A stretch of 64,000 bases of DNA from Astropecten irregularis (GCA_963971285.1 OZ020263.1:1426001-1490000); one strand, 5' to 3'. Positions 13,005-25,191 are shown, counted from the stretch's first letter. The notes: generated by a model from the letters alone, not told the origin. Numbers and translations: made by a program.

Positions 13005-13200
13005 ATGTCTTCTTTACCTGCACTGAATAACACAAGCTGCCATCAGCAGGGAGTTGTGAACATTTTGCAGAAGATTCTCTTCAAATTTGGCGAGAGGATC
13101 GAGTCGTCGACGAACAAAGATCAGCAAATGTCGACGAGGTGGCCCGAGTCCAACTACATCATCGAGACGGTACGGGGAGGCATAGACGATAATAATTCAG
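13005..13200 (+). CDS. DDIT4: DDIT4/REDD1-like protein, coding exon 1
   Basis: This exon gives the N-terminal 65 residues (MSSLPALNNTSCHQQ...) and one base of codon 66. It ends at a canonical donor (CAG, then GTGAGA at 13201), in phase 1, matching the acceptor at 17618. The start at 13005 is chosen because it is the first ATG in the frame that joins exon 2, with G at -3. The N-terminal part of REDD proteins is poorly conserved and thought to be flexible, so the assignment rests on exon 2 and the matching phase. An ATG at 12997 in another frame opens a 9-codon upstream reading frame that overlaps this start. Confidence 0.75.
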
Positions 13201-15798
13201 GTGAGATTTCTCTTCGAAACAATCGATAGCCAAATCCTAAATTTTCCCACTGCAGTGTTCGCTATTCAAAACTTTTCAAAAGATAAATCACTCAAATTTA
13301 ATCTAAATCTTACTAAATCTCAGCCCAAGCGTCCAATATATAAGGATACGTACATCATTATCAATTTAAGATCTGTTCGGTGAGAAAGAAATAGAGTGGG
13401 AAAAGCGAAACTTTGATCATTCAATCTTTGTACTAATTGTAGTCAGTGGATTTTTCCAGTACTTTCCATTGTAGGCCTATACGTTGTGTACACGTTGCTA
13501 TTGTACTGTATTGCACAATGCATAGGCAGACAATGAATGCATTGAAAGTGACTCAGCTGAGCCTGCTCCACTGGGCTGGGATTTCGCAATGGTTTTGGTG
13601 GGGATGTCCTCCTTTTGTGGCTTTTCCTGTGGTGTTGAAATAAAAATAGTTTTCTATTTCTCTGGTCTGGTCATTTGGTGCGTAGGTCCGTTGCACCAAA
13701 ACCTTCCGGATGATGTTTTTGGTTCCGGATTCATGAATTATAATTTAAATTTGAGTGTTAATTGTTAACCTTAATTGTGTGAATGTCCATTGTCCGCATT
13801 GCTTTTGCAAGAAATTTTGTTGCCGTGTTTGAAAAGTCTTGAATTTTACAGAGGCATTTTCCTGAAATAATTTCCCTGAAATCTGAAAGTCATTGTCTTT
13901 GTTAGGGGAGAAAGAGTTCGGTTTTACTTTGTTGCGTTACAAGTTCCCTTCAGTATATCAAGTGAATTAGTTGTACTGTAGTTGCATTCATATATTGGGA
14001 TTATTTGAATAATATTTAATAATTTATTTATTGACATGAGGTACTGATGTAGAGTGCCAATGCAGACTACAATTTGTGAATAAAATTGGCAATTCGTTTT
14101 TTCCATCGCTTCTAAATAAGAAATACATTCTTAACAAATTCTGGAAAAAAAATCCCAATGTCACTTCATTCAGTGAAACAGTACCTATTTCTATTACCTT
14201 CAACCAGGCTAATTAATTTGATAATCCCAATAGTGTTAGACAATTTATTGTCTAAGGGGAGTCACACACATTTGGGAACATTTTTTAGAACTTAAACTGT
14301 TTCGCAGTAACTATCGGATTTATTTTATCAGATTAGGTACTGTGCGAATTCACCAAAAACTTTGTGACACTGAAAAATGTCCATTTAATTGGGCGGATTT
14401 AGGATGGTAAAGATTGAATGTTGCATCTTTTTGAATTTTGAATCGCCACCATGGGCCAACAGCATTCATGCCCGACACGTTTGATTGGCCTCTCAAAAGT
14501 TGGCTTTTGGAAAAGTGAAGTAAAGCACGTCCAAGCCACTTGACCAAAGTCTGTTAACATACTTAACATAAACAACATTCAATCTATTGACTTAAACTTC
14601 AAAATGACTTTAGCAGGCCATTCATAATGCACAAATGTTACAAAAGCATCACTGATAATCATATTGTCTGACAAACGTGCACATGTGTATCTCGTAACTT
14701 TGACCCCACAAAAAAAAAAAATGGGTGTACACTGCACTTTGACTTTCTAGAAAGCTCTTTTACAAAACTTTGTAAAACCAAATGGAAAAGGGTTTTTAGT
14801 CCGGCTATTAGATAGGCCTACCGCGATCAAAGTTTAATTAAAAGAATAACAGACCTTTAAACCCGCGTTACCAGACAATTGTCTGTTAATTCCTAATCGT
14901 TCGCTCAAAGTACGTGTCAATATTAAAGATCTGACCACTACTCATCTTAACTTTTGTCTGCAGGTTTTGTTAGTGGGGGAGTAAATATGACGCTGATCGG
15001 GTTGATTCCGTTTGGTAATTTATTGTTGTACAGTCATATTAAACAATGAATCTACTCGGAGATTATCCATTGTTTGCCTGTATCAGTTTATGGATACAGC
15101 AATTAGTGGTACCTTCCAAACATCACCTGATGATGTCACCAGATTCTGAGTGCCAGTTACAAATATCCAGGCTTTTTCACCCAAATTGAGTAGGCCCACC
15201 CCACCTCAACCCGTTCAAAAAAGTGAGAAGGACCCTATGTGTGAATGCAATCCTCTTTATTTGTAGGGTTTTTCATAATATTAGTTTTAGTTGTGTGCAT
15301 TTCCTTGAAAACTTCCCAAATCCCTACTCAAACAGAGAATTGTTTGCAGAATGGCAATTTTTAATCTATAAGGCACACTGCCCCTGGGTAATCCCGGGGC
15401 TAACAAAAATAAAAAAGAATCTTTCCCAACGCTGCGCTACCACATTTTCATCTCTATGCTTATGATCCCTAAGTCAGGATCCCTGGCTCCGATCCCTCGC
15501 TTCCTTTCCCCTGCTCTTCAATCCCTGTACGGGGAGCTAGCTAGGCAGGAACAGAAATTATTGACGCTACTAGCCGTCTGCACGGTGGGCTCTGATAGGC
15601 TGACATTTCCAGCACGTTGTTGCTATGGGACCCTGATTGGCGAGGGATCCCAGGCATAATGTGGCTGCATGCAGGGCCGAACAGCTGTGTGCATTTTGCA
15701 GACCCCTGGTTTACATTGATCCAATGCTGGAGCTTGTTGTTTTTTTACATTTCATTCCATGCCTGGATAGCACCCAGGTCTCAGTACACTGCAGACCA

Positions 15799-16060
15799 GG
15801 GCCCGATTTTATTAAGCTGGTTTGAGCGTCAAATTTTGCCCAAGCACAAAAATATGCACTGAATGAAATCAGACAGTAAGCACAAATGAGTCTCATGTAA
15901 ATTTTATGCTTAGAAAACAAGAGTAGAACACAATTAAAAGATCATACTGTATACATCACATGGATGGCAGTATGATTGGTAATAATTAATGTGCTTAAAT
16001 TATCACTGGAGACTTTTTCGTGCTAAGCAAATTTTTGTTCTTTGTTCTTGAATGAGCCCC
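15799..16060. repeat. MITE, family D copy in the DDIT4-like intron
   Basis: Left end gggcccgattttattaagct and right end aatgagcccc are inverted relatives, with TTTGCTTAGCAC-like blocks inside on both sides (ccaagcaca, tgctaagcaaatttttgttc). About 262 bp and non-coding. More diverged than the 9417 copy. Confidence 0.6.
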
Positions 16061-16752
16061 AGCTGAAAAGGGAAAACGATATGCATTTTATAAGGAATAC
16101 AAAAAAAATAAAAGAATTGATAAGACTATTTTGTGCATCAATTTGGGCAGTTTTAATGATGGTAGATTTTCCATTGGAAATTTGGAATTGGGTTTTATAT
16201 TCTCATTGTGAAAAACTCAGTGTGAAAAAGATTAGAAATAAAGAAATGTAAAGAAGGTAGGCCTATTATATTCGGATAGCATCTATCTTTGACCCCGAGG
16301 TCAAGCAAGTCTTTGTTTCATTTAAAAGTTCCTGCTCCACACCTCTGAATCATGAAAACCACAACGCTCTTCATTTATAAATATTGTTCATCAAGTTACA
16401 TTGTATGTGCAATGGCCTTGCATTGACAAAAAACACTGTCTCTGCCTTTGCATTAGGTGTTTACACACGAGCCAAGACTTAGTGCACGTTTCGTCAAGAA
16501 ATCAATTTTCCGGTCAATATTTGCGTTTCCGAAACGTGAGCACGGTCCTGCTTTGACAAATTGACCCTTCATCGTACTGTCCTAAGGTCCTTGGGGGGTC
16601 TTAGACATCCCTGCTCTGGTCAAGGACAAGTGGACACCTCCAGGGTTGGGCATAATTTAATCATTCAGTGGTCAAGGTGAAACTTCTTTCGGTTTCTTTT
16701 TTTGGCATTTCTTTTGGAAAAATGAATTTCAGATAAAATGTGTCATTGATCA

Positions 16753-17095
16753 TAAAGGTTATCATACTTTGGTTTTTGTCAAAGAAATACAGATTCATGG
16801 GCAAAAATATCAAGGAAGATACAGTAACACTAACAGTCATCTGTGAAATTTGCATTCCCATACGGTGCCCACTTTTTGAGAAAGCAGTGAAAAACGGCTA
16901 CAGTAATTTTAAAAATCTTTAAAAGATCAGAATTGTTTGTGGTCATCGGTTTTACCCTTTTCTTGATTAATACAGCATTTCAGGCAGAAAAACTTGAATT
17001 ATGTTTAAATTATCTTCACTATATTTATACCCTGTAAGTTATTTAGTAAAATCTGTGAAGATTTCTAGATTTTTCCCCATTTGTTCACCTTACAC
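16753..17095. repeat. MITE, family B/C copy in the DDIT4-like intron
   Basis: Starts taaaggttatcatactttgg and continues with the tttttgtcaaagaaatacag arm seen in the palindromic copies. Its right part (catttcaggcagaaaaactt, then ctatatttataccctgtaag and aatctgtgaagatttct) aligns in order with family B at 27600-27720. This copy therefore joins the two sub-families B and C into one. Confidence 0.65.
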
Positions 17096-17617
17096 AATCC
17101 TGTGTGCCAATACAGAAGCATGTGATGTGCATTGGTGTTACTTAGTATTAAGTTAGTGATGCATGTTGATCACATGCAAAAGCTTGGGGTTACTGGTGAG
17201 CAGATGATGTGGGGTCATGTGATTGATTGTGTGAATGGACATGTAGTTGATGTCAACAGTGGCTATTATTAGCTTGCATTGTGTAATACAAAAGCTGATA
17301 GTTACATGTACTCAGCCTGTCAGCCAAACAGGACAGCATTATTTAGAGAAGTCGCTTACAAAACTGGGAAGCATTTGTGAATGGTCTCGTTATGGTTTAC
17401 TATTTAAACATTTCTCCGTTATCGCAGTCAAATCAACTTGAAATTGGTAAGAAAAAGTAAATTTTGTTGTCAATTCTGTGCCGTCTCCCACCTAAAAAGG
17501 TTTTTTTTTCCTTTTGTATTGAAAAGTTGACTACATTTTGCAGGAGTTTTATGAAAAGTTGGATCCAAATCAATAACCGGATTGTTGTCCTCTTTTTATT
17601 TCTTTGCCATTTTACAG

Positions 17618-18090
17618 ATTTCACCATGATGGACATGTACAGCGAGAACGAAGTTGACGATATTAGAGAGGTGAAGATGAGCCAGTTTGTGGCGTCGTTG
17701 ATCATGGACTGCCTCCACGGTGCCCGGGAGAAGCTGCAGCCGAGCAAGCTCTTGGTACCTCAGGATCTACCCCAGCGGGTGGCCGACGACATCATGCGTA
17801 TGTCGCTGAACGAACCCTGCGGCGTCCGCGGATGCGCAGTCAACGTCATCCTGGAAGATGGGGATATCTGTCGGCGGATTGGCAAGATCGCCGTGGACCC
17901 AAGCACCGTCACGACGTTCGAGCTAACGCTAGTACTGAACAAAGAGACTCCCAGGTGGCTGATGAGCAAACTCCAAACGTATCTCAGAAACTCTTACGAG
18001 AAGCCCACCGTCGTCAAGTCATCCTACAAACTCATCAAGAGAAAACTGTACAGGCGAGACTCCCACGCGTACATACGAGAAGGATTGTAG
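17618..18090 (+). CDS. DDIT4: DDIT4/REDD1-like mTORC1 inhibitor, coding exon 2
   Basis: This exon encodes the conserved C-terminal domain of the REDD1/RTP801 family (vertebrate DDIT4 and DDIT4L, fly Scylla and Charybdis). Family landmarks are visible: an LPQRVADDIMRMSLNEPCG segment (human REDD1 has SEPCGLRG), IAVDPSTVTTFELTLVL (human LALDPSLVPTFQLTLVL) and a C-terminal YKLIKRKLYRRDS (human FRVIKKKLYSSE). With exon 1 the protein is 222 aa, close to human REDD1 at 232 aa. REDD1 is a short-lived cytosolic protein induced by hypoxia, DNA damage and energy stress; it restrains mTORC1 through TSC1/TSC2. That role is known for the family and inferred here. The acceptor is TTTACAG at 17611-17617; the stop is TAG at 18088-18090. 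Both DDIT4 and DDIT4L derive from one ancestral gene, so this is probably the single co-orthologue. Confidence 0.92.
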
Positions 18091-20535
18091 GAGGTTCACA
18101 TCTCCACACATCCTAAAAACCAAAGAGACGTCTCATAAAATGGACATATAAGTGCATTACTGCCTACTGAAATTGTGTTTCGCTATTTCAGAAACGAGAA
18201 ACGTGAGGGAGACTTAAGTATTAACGACTTTGGCACTTTTGTGAATTGAAAGAAAATCAAGGGCTTGTATTATTTTGTTTGAAAGTGGCAAGTTGCCCTT
18301 TTTTTTTTCTTTTTTTTTTTTTGGTGCCGACATTTCAAGTTGTTCTTGCTCACGAGAGGTTAGCGAGCATTGTTGCAATATTTTTTTTGTAGAATTCCCC
18401 TGCAGGGTGGACATAAATGGGAGGGATATTCAAATGATCCAAACACCTTTTTCTAATATTGTATCAAGTCCTGTGATTAAGGCTTATTACTAGAGCGGTC
18501 TTCAACTGTTCATTTAAGTTCAGAATTATGTGATATTATAGAAATCATCAGTAAAACCACCAGTATCTCGCACACAGTGAAGTTGGTTAACGCTGTTGCT
18601 GAATAGTTTCTTTTGCGATAAATTTTCTTTTCTCGTTCAGACCTACGATACATTTTTATGCCAAGTTTGTGTAAGCATTTAAAAGATTTAAGGCCAGGTA
18701 TTAAGAATTATGTTTAAAACTTTGCTGCTGATCACTATAAAATGAAATTTCGTCCCGATATGTATTCAGTAAATTTTGTTTTTGGATTACTGAGATGAAA
18801 CTTAATTGTCGGTGAAGTATTTGAACTTGAAGCAGAGTTTTTGTAAACTGCCATTTTTCTTCTTTGGGGTGGCGGTTGAAGTGGGGTTAAATCTACAAGT
18901 TTTAGAGGCATTATTTTATCTGTTGCAAAAACTGTTTTCCTTCAAAATTCATTATCGTGTTCTACGCTTAATGCTGCTTGTACTGTGCCTACCTTACTGT
19001 CTTGGCTTAATTTGGGAACATGTAAGTCGAATTATATTTTTCCTGCAGGAAATATGGATAGCATTGAAACAGCTGCAGGAAAATGTTTCTGTGCAATCAA
19101 TTTAAAGTTTGTAACATATCCTTGGTGTGCATTGCATTGCAACATGTATTCCTGATACAGTTTCTGACCATATTATCCATTATCAGTTGTAGAAAGGGAG
19201 CAAATCAGTTCACATGTCCATCTTCCTTAACTTTGTTTCTGTATTCCTTCAAGTTGTGAAATACAGATCAATTATTTTTTCAAACGAACAAAAATTGTCT
19301 CACTGCAAAGAGATTATATTGCAAAATGATTAACTTGCGGTGGACCACGTAAATGACTTCCTATTCAGTTTCCCCACCAACCAAAAAGGAAATTGATCAG
19401 TTGCTTTAAAAAGACTCATCCGTTAACATGAACCGTGCGGATATTGCGTTTATGTAACAGCTTGGTGTGGAAGATGATACATAACATACCTAATAATGTA
19501 CAGTGTACACATATTTAGGGATATTACATAAGCCACAGTGACTGATCCTTGTGTGTGTATGTGTACAGAATCCTGTGATGAAATTCCGTAGGAAGTCGGT
19601 CACATGCTGTCACGTGCCGGTCATCAGCACTAAAAATAAACTCAGTGACATAACGGTGTTGCATGGGCACCTGCTCAAGTCATCGGAAGTCGTTCAGTTA
19701 GTTCCGATAAATTCCTCCCCAAATGCCTCCGCTCTTTTTTTAGATCTGAAATGATGGTGATTTGGTCTGATAGTTGCAATACATACAAAAAACTGTAATG
19801 TTCATTATTTTGTGAATTATTCATTGAGTTAATACTGTGATACTACTCTCTGCAATTACATGCAATTGTGTTCATCTATACAGAAGATGCTGGCATTTTC
19901 TGTAATTGTCTAAATCACCTTGTGCATTCGTAAAAACTTTGCCCCAAGAAATTCAGTTGTTTAAGGTAAGGTTTACAGTCACGATCACATTTCAGTGGTC
20001 ATTCAATTTCATTGGCTGATCAGCTTCATTTTGATTGGTCAGCTAATTGCTGAATTTCCATTTTAGAAAAGATCTTGTGAGCCATCGCTAGTTTTGAATA
20101 CATGTAGTTGTTTGTTCCTGTAGACATCAAACATTTGAATACGGTGATGTGTTGCGATAACTATTTTGTAAAACTGAAAACAATACTGATATTGATAATT
20201 AATCATCAATTGTGGAATTTGGATGATTCAGCATTAGCTGTACTCAAGGGCATTTTGTTTACGTTCAATGTCCATTATTTCTGAAATGCAAGCTTTCTTT
20301 GAACACTGGACCTGGGCATTTTGTAACAATTACTTAACGTCAATCATTAATTGTGTGTCCTGTTAGTAATTCTGCCACAACGATTATTAATTATTAATTT
20401 TTTGTTTACGACCAATACGATTAATGAGTAACAAATTGTTCACTTGAATTGCCAATGTTGAAAGTTAACTGTTTTTTTCTATCCATATCCCAAATGAATA
20501 TGTTTATAAAGATATATATATATGTGATTAATAAA
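18091..20535 (+). other. Probable 3' UTR of the DDIT4-like gene
   Basis: AT-rich sequence without another gene follows the stop codon. AATAAA polyadenylation signals are present at 19635-19640 and 20530-20535, so the 3' UTR could be about 1.5 or 2.4 kb. No mobile element is recognised inside, unlike the flanking DNA, which supports transcribed, constrained sequence. The exact end is unknown. Confidence 0.45.
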
Positions 20536-20839
20536 ATACCATTTTCATATGAAATATATCATTTCAAGTGTGGCTTGAGTTGATGCTGTTTTGTGTGATA
20601 ATTAAGTTCATTTTGCTGATAAATTTATACTCTTTATGTTCAAATTGATATACTTCTTTTGACAAGCGAATTCGTGAGTTTTTTCTACAAAACTTGCGAC
20701 TGGGCCAAATTTTACTTGAAGGCCATTCTCAATAATTATTTACCAGAAAGATACCAGAAAAAGCTGAATTAGAAAATATGGGTTAGAGTTAATTTAAACT
20801 TAATAGATTGTGGATATTATAGTTGGGATTGGGAGGGGG

Positions 20840-21138
20840 GTCGGAGGTGAAAGTTCGTCAGATGTTCAGATGGACCGCCTGAAATGCTGTATTTGTCCAG
20901 AAAAGAGTAAAACAACGACCAAAAATCTTTTTTGATCTTTTAAAAGATCAACAATAAAAGAGAAAAGACTTTTAAGTCTTAAAAGAAATACTGTGGCTGT
21001 TTTTCACCGTTTTCTCAAAAAGTGGGCATCGTACGGGACTGAAATGTTTTCAGATGACTGTTACTGTATCTGTTTTGATATTTTTGCCCATGAATCTGCA
21101 TTTCTTGGACAAAAAGCAAAGTATGATATAACCTTTAA
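20840..21138. repeat. MITE, family B/C copy, reversed
   Basis: Reads in the opposite sense to the 16753 copy: tgaaatgctgtatttgtcca, a central ttttaaaagatca hairpin, ctcaaaaagtgggcatcgta, tttttgcccatgaatctgca, then aaagtatgatataaccttta at the end. Confidence 0.7.
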
Positions 21139-21231
21139 TTAGTTTCAACGCTCTATTAACGTCAATCTCGAATGTGTTTATCAGAGCATAGATTTTAGTT
21201 TTCTTTGACAAAAACCAAAGTATGTTATTAC

Positions 21232-21468
21232 CTTAAAAGGTAATATCAAACTTTTGATATTATTTTATGACTTTGGTCTTTGGCAAAGAAATGCAGTTTC
21301 ATGAACAAAAATTTCAAAAAGATACAGCAACAATCATCTGTGAAATCACCAGTCCCATAAGATGCCCTCATTTTGAGAAAACTTTGGGGGAAAAACCACA
21401 GCATTTTAAAAATCTTCTTTAAAAGATTTCAATTTCGTTATGCTACAAAAATGTGATAGTACCTCTAA
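21232..21468. repeat. MITE, family B/C copy
   Basis: Begins aaaggtaatatcaaactttt, includes aaagaaatgcagtttcatga, cagcaacaatcatctgtgaa and agatgccctcattttgagaa, and ends in tagtacctct. It directly follows a further partial end (21195-21230), so this stretch is a nest of related elements. Confidence 0.65.
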
Positions 21469-21542
21469 TTATTATGGTCTGGCCAATAGCTTTCTGGGGG
21501 AGGGGATATTCCAGTCTTTGATAGTTCTTTTGAAGAAGTTTA

Positions 21543-21768
21543 TTAAAGGTAAACTTTGGTTTTTGTCAAAGAAATACAGCTTCATGGGCAAAATATCAAG
21601 GAAGATACAGTAACAGTCATCTGTGAAAATTTCAGTCCCATACGGTGCCCACTTTTTGAGAAAACAGTGAAAAATAGCCACAGTATTTCTTAAGTCTTTT
21701 CTCTTTTATTTTTGATCTTTAAAAGATCAAAAATAATTTGGGTCACTGGTTTTACTCTTTTCTGGAAC
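21543..21768. repeat. MITE, family B/C copy, truncated
   Basis: Begins ttaaaggtaaactttggttt and follows the family order (aaagaaatacagcttcatgg, agatacagtaacagtcatct, cccatacggtgcccactttt, gatctttaaaagatc) but stops at tttactcttttctgg without the second terminal repeat, next to the possible first exon of the zinc-finger gene. Confidence 0.65.
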
Positions 21769-21769
21769 A

Positions 21770-21884
21770 TAGAGTCCCTATATACAAAACAGCCAAAAAC
21801 GTTTGTGTCACAAGAGGGCGCTATATCCGTAACACCGGCCATTTTGTTCGACGCGGCAATCTGGTGAATGACTTCGTTTCCACG
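21770..21884 (+). other. Possible non-coding first exon of the zinc-finger gene
   Basis: A TATA-like TATATAC (about 21779-21785) precedes a short GC-richer stretch with CGGCCATTTTG, a YY1-like motif common just downstream of transcription starts, and a good donor CACG/GTAAGT at 21884/21885. A matching acceptor TTTTTCCAG lies at 23849-23857 before the zinc-finger start codon. This is inference from signals; transcript data would decide. Confidence 0.3.
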
Positions 21885-21999
21885 GTAAGTTTCGATGAAT
21901 TTTATCTCACTTCCCGTTTTTTCGTCAGCTCTCAGTGGTCTTAGAGTTCTTGTTAAGTGGTTGTTATTAAAGTGATTTATTATAGGGGGATAATTCAGT

Positions 22000-23347
22000 A
22001 TTTAGCAATGATTTTAGGGAAAGAATTCCACTGATGACCATCATTTTTATGCACAAAAAGTCTCCGTGGAACCATGGAGAAATCTCCATGGTGGAACCAA
22101 CACCCAACAGAGGGCGTTTTGAGATGTAAATGGCTGCAGCTGTATTGAAAGAAAATTTGTAGGTATAAAAACCCTGTAAAACTCACTTTTCAGATATGCT
22201 ACCCCAGTTTTATACACTTGAGATTGAAGTTAATCATAATTTGTATCCAATAACTTAGTTAATGATGCTTGGAGGATATAAATTAACTAGTTAATTTTTT
22301 TTTTCGTAATCATGCCATGATTCATGGTTACAGTGGAATTCTTTCCACCATGACATGTTTCTCAAAACGCCCTTAAAAGTAAAATTTGCGATGGGAAGAT
22401 ATTCTTCCCACCACAAATTTTGCTTTGCCTTTTTTTAGGGGTGGGAGCTTTGCCTTTTTTTAACTTGGGGTCGGCGGTCGGTATAGCTAAACCAACTGAC
22501 TAACGTTACAACTTGTAAGTCGTCAGTGGAATTAATTCTTACCACAAAAATCTTCTCAAATAATCATTACAATGTCAATAACTAATGCATCAGAAATATT
22601 GACCGGTTTGTTCAAGTCTTTGGATTGCAGTTTATGGACCTAAAGATTCATGTAGAATTGGGCCATATTGGGGAAAATTTCAGATAAAAAGCAGTTACAT
22701 TTTGTTCATGCAGGCTACAGTCAGTATTCTGTAAGTTGATACCCTGGGTGTCAGTTTAGCAGACGTCCAACCAGGGCTAGTGAAATATTGTCCAAAATGC
22801 TGCGGTTACCACATGTCGGGGCTCACAGTCCAGAGTGTGGTAGAATCCCGGCGCTGATTATGGGTATACCGGTAATTATCACTAAGTTTACGACGAAGAA
22901 GTGCCGTACATCCGCAGAACAAATTTACGCATGTGCAAAAGTTGATGCGTTTAGACAAAGTGAATGTTTACCCAAATCTCTGATTGGTATTTCTGTCTTA
23001 ATAACATTTTGATTCCCTTTTATTGCTGTTTCTCTCATTTCTAACTAGGTCTAGGCCTAGTTCATTTAAGGAGCAGCTATTTAGAGTCTGTCGCCTTTTT
23101 AAACATTAGGGCGGGATCGTCGATAGTCGGACAAATTCCTCGTTCAAAGAAAGGGTGAAACCAGCATTTGCCGTACCAACTTCATCTGCGAGATTTCGTT
23201 TATACTTCAGGTGAGTTCTGACAAAATGTCTCTGTGTTGGCATGTGCCATTTACAGAAATCATTATTATATGTTGTCCAAAAAAATGTTTTAATCAAACT
23301 TTTATAGGTTACGGATAGACTAGATGATTGGAATGAATTTTCTCTTC
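22000..23347. other. Non-coding stretch, possible intron with an imperfect inverted repeat
   Basis: GGGCGTTTTGAG near 22102 and CTCAAAACGCCC near 22361 form the outer arms of an imperfect inverted repeat, and agaattccactg (22023) pairs with cagtggaattctt (22331). A smaller hairpin around 22380-22424 has arms of about 18 bases. No coding region is recognised. Confidence 0.35.
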
Positions 23348-23702
23348 TTAAAGGTACGGTACAGGTTTGGTAACATACCTAAACAGAAATGTCCCAGAGT
23401 TACGTATAACTTTCAGGATATAAAGATGGTGCTGGTAGGAACACACTGTTAAAATATTTCCACCTGAAATGGTGTATTTATCCAGAAATTGGTCAAACAA
23501 AGACTGAAAACAGTTTTGATCTCGGGGTAAGATCAAAACCATTCTTTATGATTTATAAGAAAAATTGAGTTTGGTTTTCGTTATTTTCTCGTGTTTGATT
23601 GAACTCAAATTTTCACAGGTTTGTCATTTCATGTACATGTTCGATCAGCCAAAGTGTGAGTGCTGTTCTTTGACCTTTACTGATCATGTATTATATCTTT
23701 AA
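23348..23702. repeat. MITE, family B copy
   Basis: Left end ttaaaggtacggtacaggtt and right end tatatctttaa, with the internal order of family B reversed relative to the 27372 copy (ataaagatggtgctggtagg, acctgaaatggtgtatttat, gatctcggggtaagatc). Lies a short distance upstream of the zinc-finger coding exon. Confidence 0.7.
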
Positions 23703-24084
23703 GAACCATTACGAGTTAACAACGACCAATCCTGGATACTAACTTTTAATCTCTTTAATGGTTCTTTTTAGACTGTTCCTTATTCCTAAAAATTTATAGG
23801 TTTTTGCATCAATGATTCACTTTTGATTCACTGATTCATTTGTTTTTATTTTTCCAGTACAGGACACGGAATTTGCTGAGCCACGCTGATTGTATGACAA
23901 GGTACAGACAAGTGAGAACAAACATTTGGTTGCAAGCGAAAGACTCTTGGTCTGTGGCAGAAATAAAAGTCATCTGTGAACATAAGACAGGTCTTGTTTG
24001 ATGTGCCCAAGTCATCGGTAGGGATAAGGTCGAATCTTGTAGACAGCAGTAGAAATCAGCGAGGGACATACAACATTCAGTACG

Positions 24085-25191
24085 ATGGAAGCAGCGGCAA
24101 CAGATCAACCGGAGATCAAACCAGATGAAATGTCGCAGCACACTTGCGACATTTGCAGCAAGACGTTTGCGCTGAAGAAGTACTTGAGAAGGCACGCGAA
24201 AATTCACGGCGGACAGGAGCAGTTTGCGTGCGACATTTGCGATCGAGTTCTGTCTGGGAAGGGTAGTCTGTCAAGGCATAAAAGAATCCATACCGGGGAG
24301 AAGCCATCGTCTTGCGAGGTGTGCGGGAAGACCTTCCCATACGGGTACCGCTTGAAAGAGCATCAGAAGCGCCACACTGGCGAGAGATCATTTGATTGCC
24401 CGATCTGCAACAAGCTCTTCTCTTTCAAGAGTGACCTTACCAAGCACCAGCAGCGGGTCCATGCCGAGGAGAAGCCGTATGCCTGCGACGTTTGCGACAA
24501 GCGCTTCGTGTGCAGCAGTTACCTGAAGTCGCATCAGCCGGTCCACTCAGAGGCAAAGCCGTTCCTTTGTGCCATCTGCGGGAAAAGGTTCACCCGCAGA
24601 AATGCCGCAACTAGACACGACAAAGTCCACGCTGAATCGTACGGGAAAGAAACCTCCAAGGCAGTTCGTACAGTGAAACAGAAGGAAGGCCAAACGAAAG
24701 AGAATCTGTTTCAATCTGAAAAGCGTAAAGATAATCGGAAGAAACGTCCGCAACTCCCCCCTGGGGTGACGCCATTTTCCTGCAACAAGTGCGACAAATC
24801 TTTCAGGCACAGCGGTTCCCTAACCATTCACCTTAGAATCCACACTGGCGAGAGACCCTACGTCTGTGACGTCTGCGGCAAAGCCTTTGGTTACAGCGTC
24901 TCACTGCGGTTTCACCAGAGGCTGCACACGGGCGAGAGGCCCTTCGAGTGCGGCACCTGCGGCAAATCCTTCCGGCAGAGCAGCTCCTTCGTCACGCACC
25001 AGCGGACACACACCGGAGAGAAACCCTACCAATGCGACATCTGCGGAAGGTGCTTCACCACGGGAAGCGCCGTGACCAGGCATCGTAGAACCCACACGGG
25101 AGAGACACCCTGCCTGTGCGACATCTGCGGCAAGAGCTTTCCAGATGGGGGCAGACTAACCAAGCATCAGAAAAGCCATTTCAGGACTTAA
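24085..25191 (+). CDS. C2H2 zinc-finger protein, 11 fingers
   Basis: A 368-residue protein made almost entirely of classical C-x2-C-x12-H-x3/4-H fingers. Fingers 1-6 span about residues 21-190; a basic, lysine-rich linker of about 40 residues follows; fingers 7-11 span about residues 232-365. TGEKP/TGERP-type linkers join many fingers (HTGEKP, HTGERP), typical of sequence-specific DNA-binding proteins that act in the nucleus. No KRAB, SCAN, BTB or ZAD domain is present, and the N terminus before finger 1 is only about 20 residues. The start ATG at 24085 follows a likely acceptor at 23857; the stop is TAA. All eleven fingers keep their Cys and His ligands, so the gene looks functional. This large family expands independently in each animal lineage, so orthology and target cannot be assigned. 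No convincing AATAAA was seen close behind the stop. Confidence 0.9.
   Translation: MEAAATDQPEIKPDEMSQHTCDICSKTFALKKYLRRHAKIHGGQEQFACDICDRVLSGKGSLSRHKRIHTGEKPSSCEVCGKTFPYGYRLKEHQKRHTGERSFDCPICNKLFSFKSDLTKHQQRVHAEEKPYACDVCDKRFVCSSYLKSHQPVHSEAKPFLCAICGKRFTRRNAATRHDKVHAESYGKETSKAVRTVKQKEGQTKENLFQSEKRKDNRKKRPQLPPGVTPFSCNKCDKSFRHSGSLTIHLRIHTGERPYVCDVCGKAFGYSVSLRFHQRLHTGERPFECGTCGKSFRQSSSFVTHQRTHTGEKPYQCDICGRCFTTGSAVTRHRRTHTGETPCLCDICGKSFPDGGRLTKHQKSHFRT

Larger units (their letters stand above)
13201..17617 (+). other. Intron of the DDIT4-like gene
   Basis: A phase-1 intron of about 4.4 kb bounded by GTGAGA and a pyrimidine-rich acceptor ending TTTTACAG. It holds two mobile-element relics: a family D MITE at 15799-16060 and a family B/C MITE at 16753-17095. 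The rest has no supported feature. TAGGCCTA motifs occur near 13474, 14813 and 16259. Confidence 0.7.

Noticed and set aside
24116-24391. Antisense open frame in the zinc-finger exon
   Set aside because: Shadow of the repeated finger codons.
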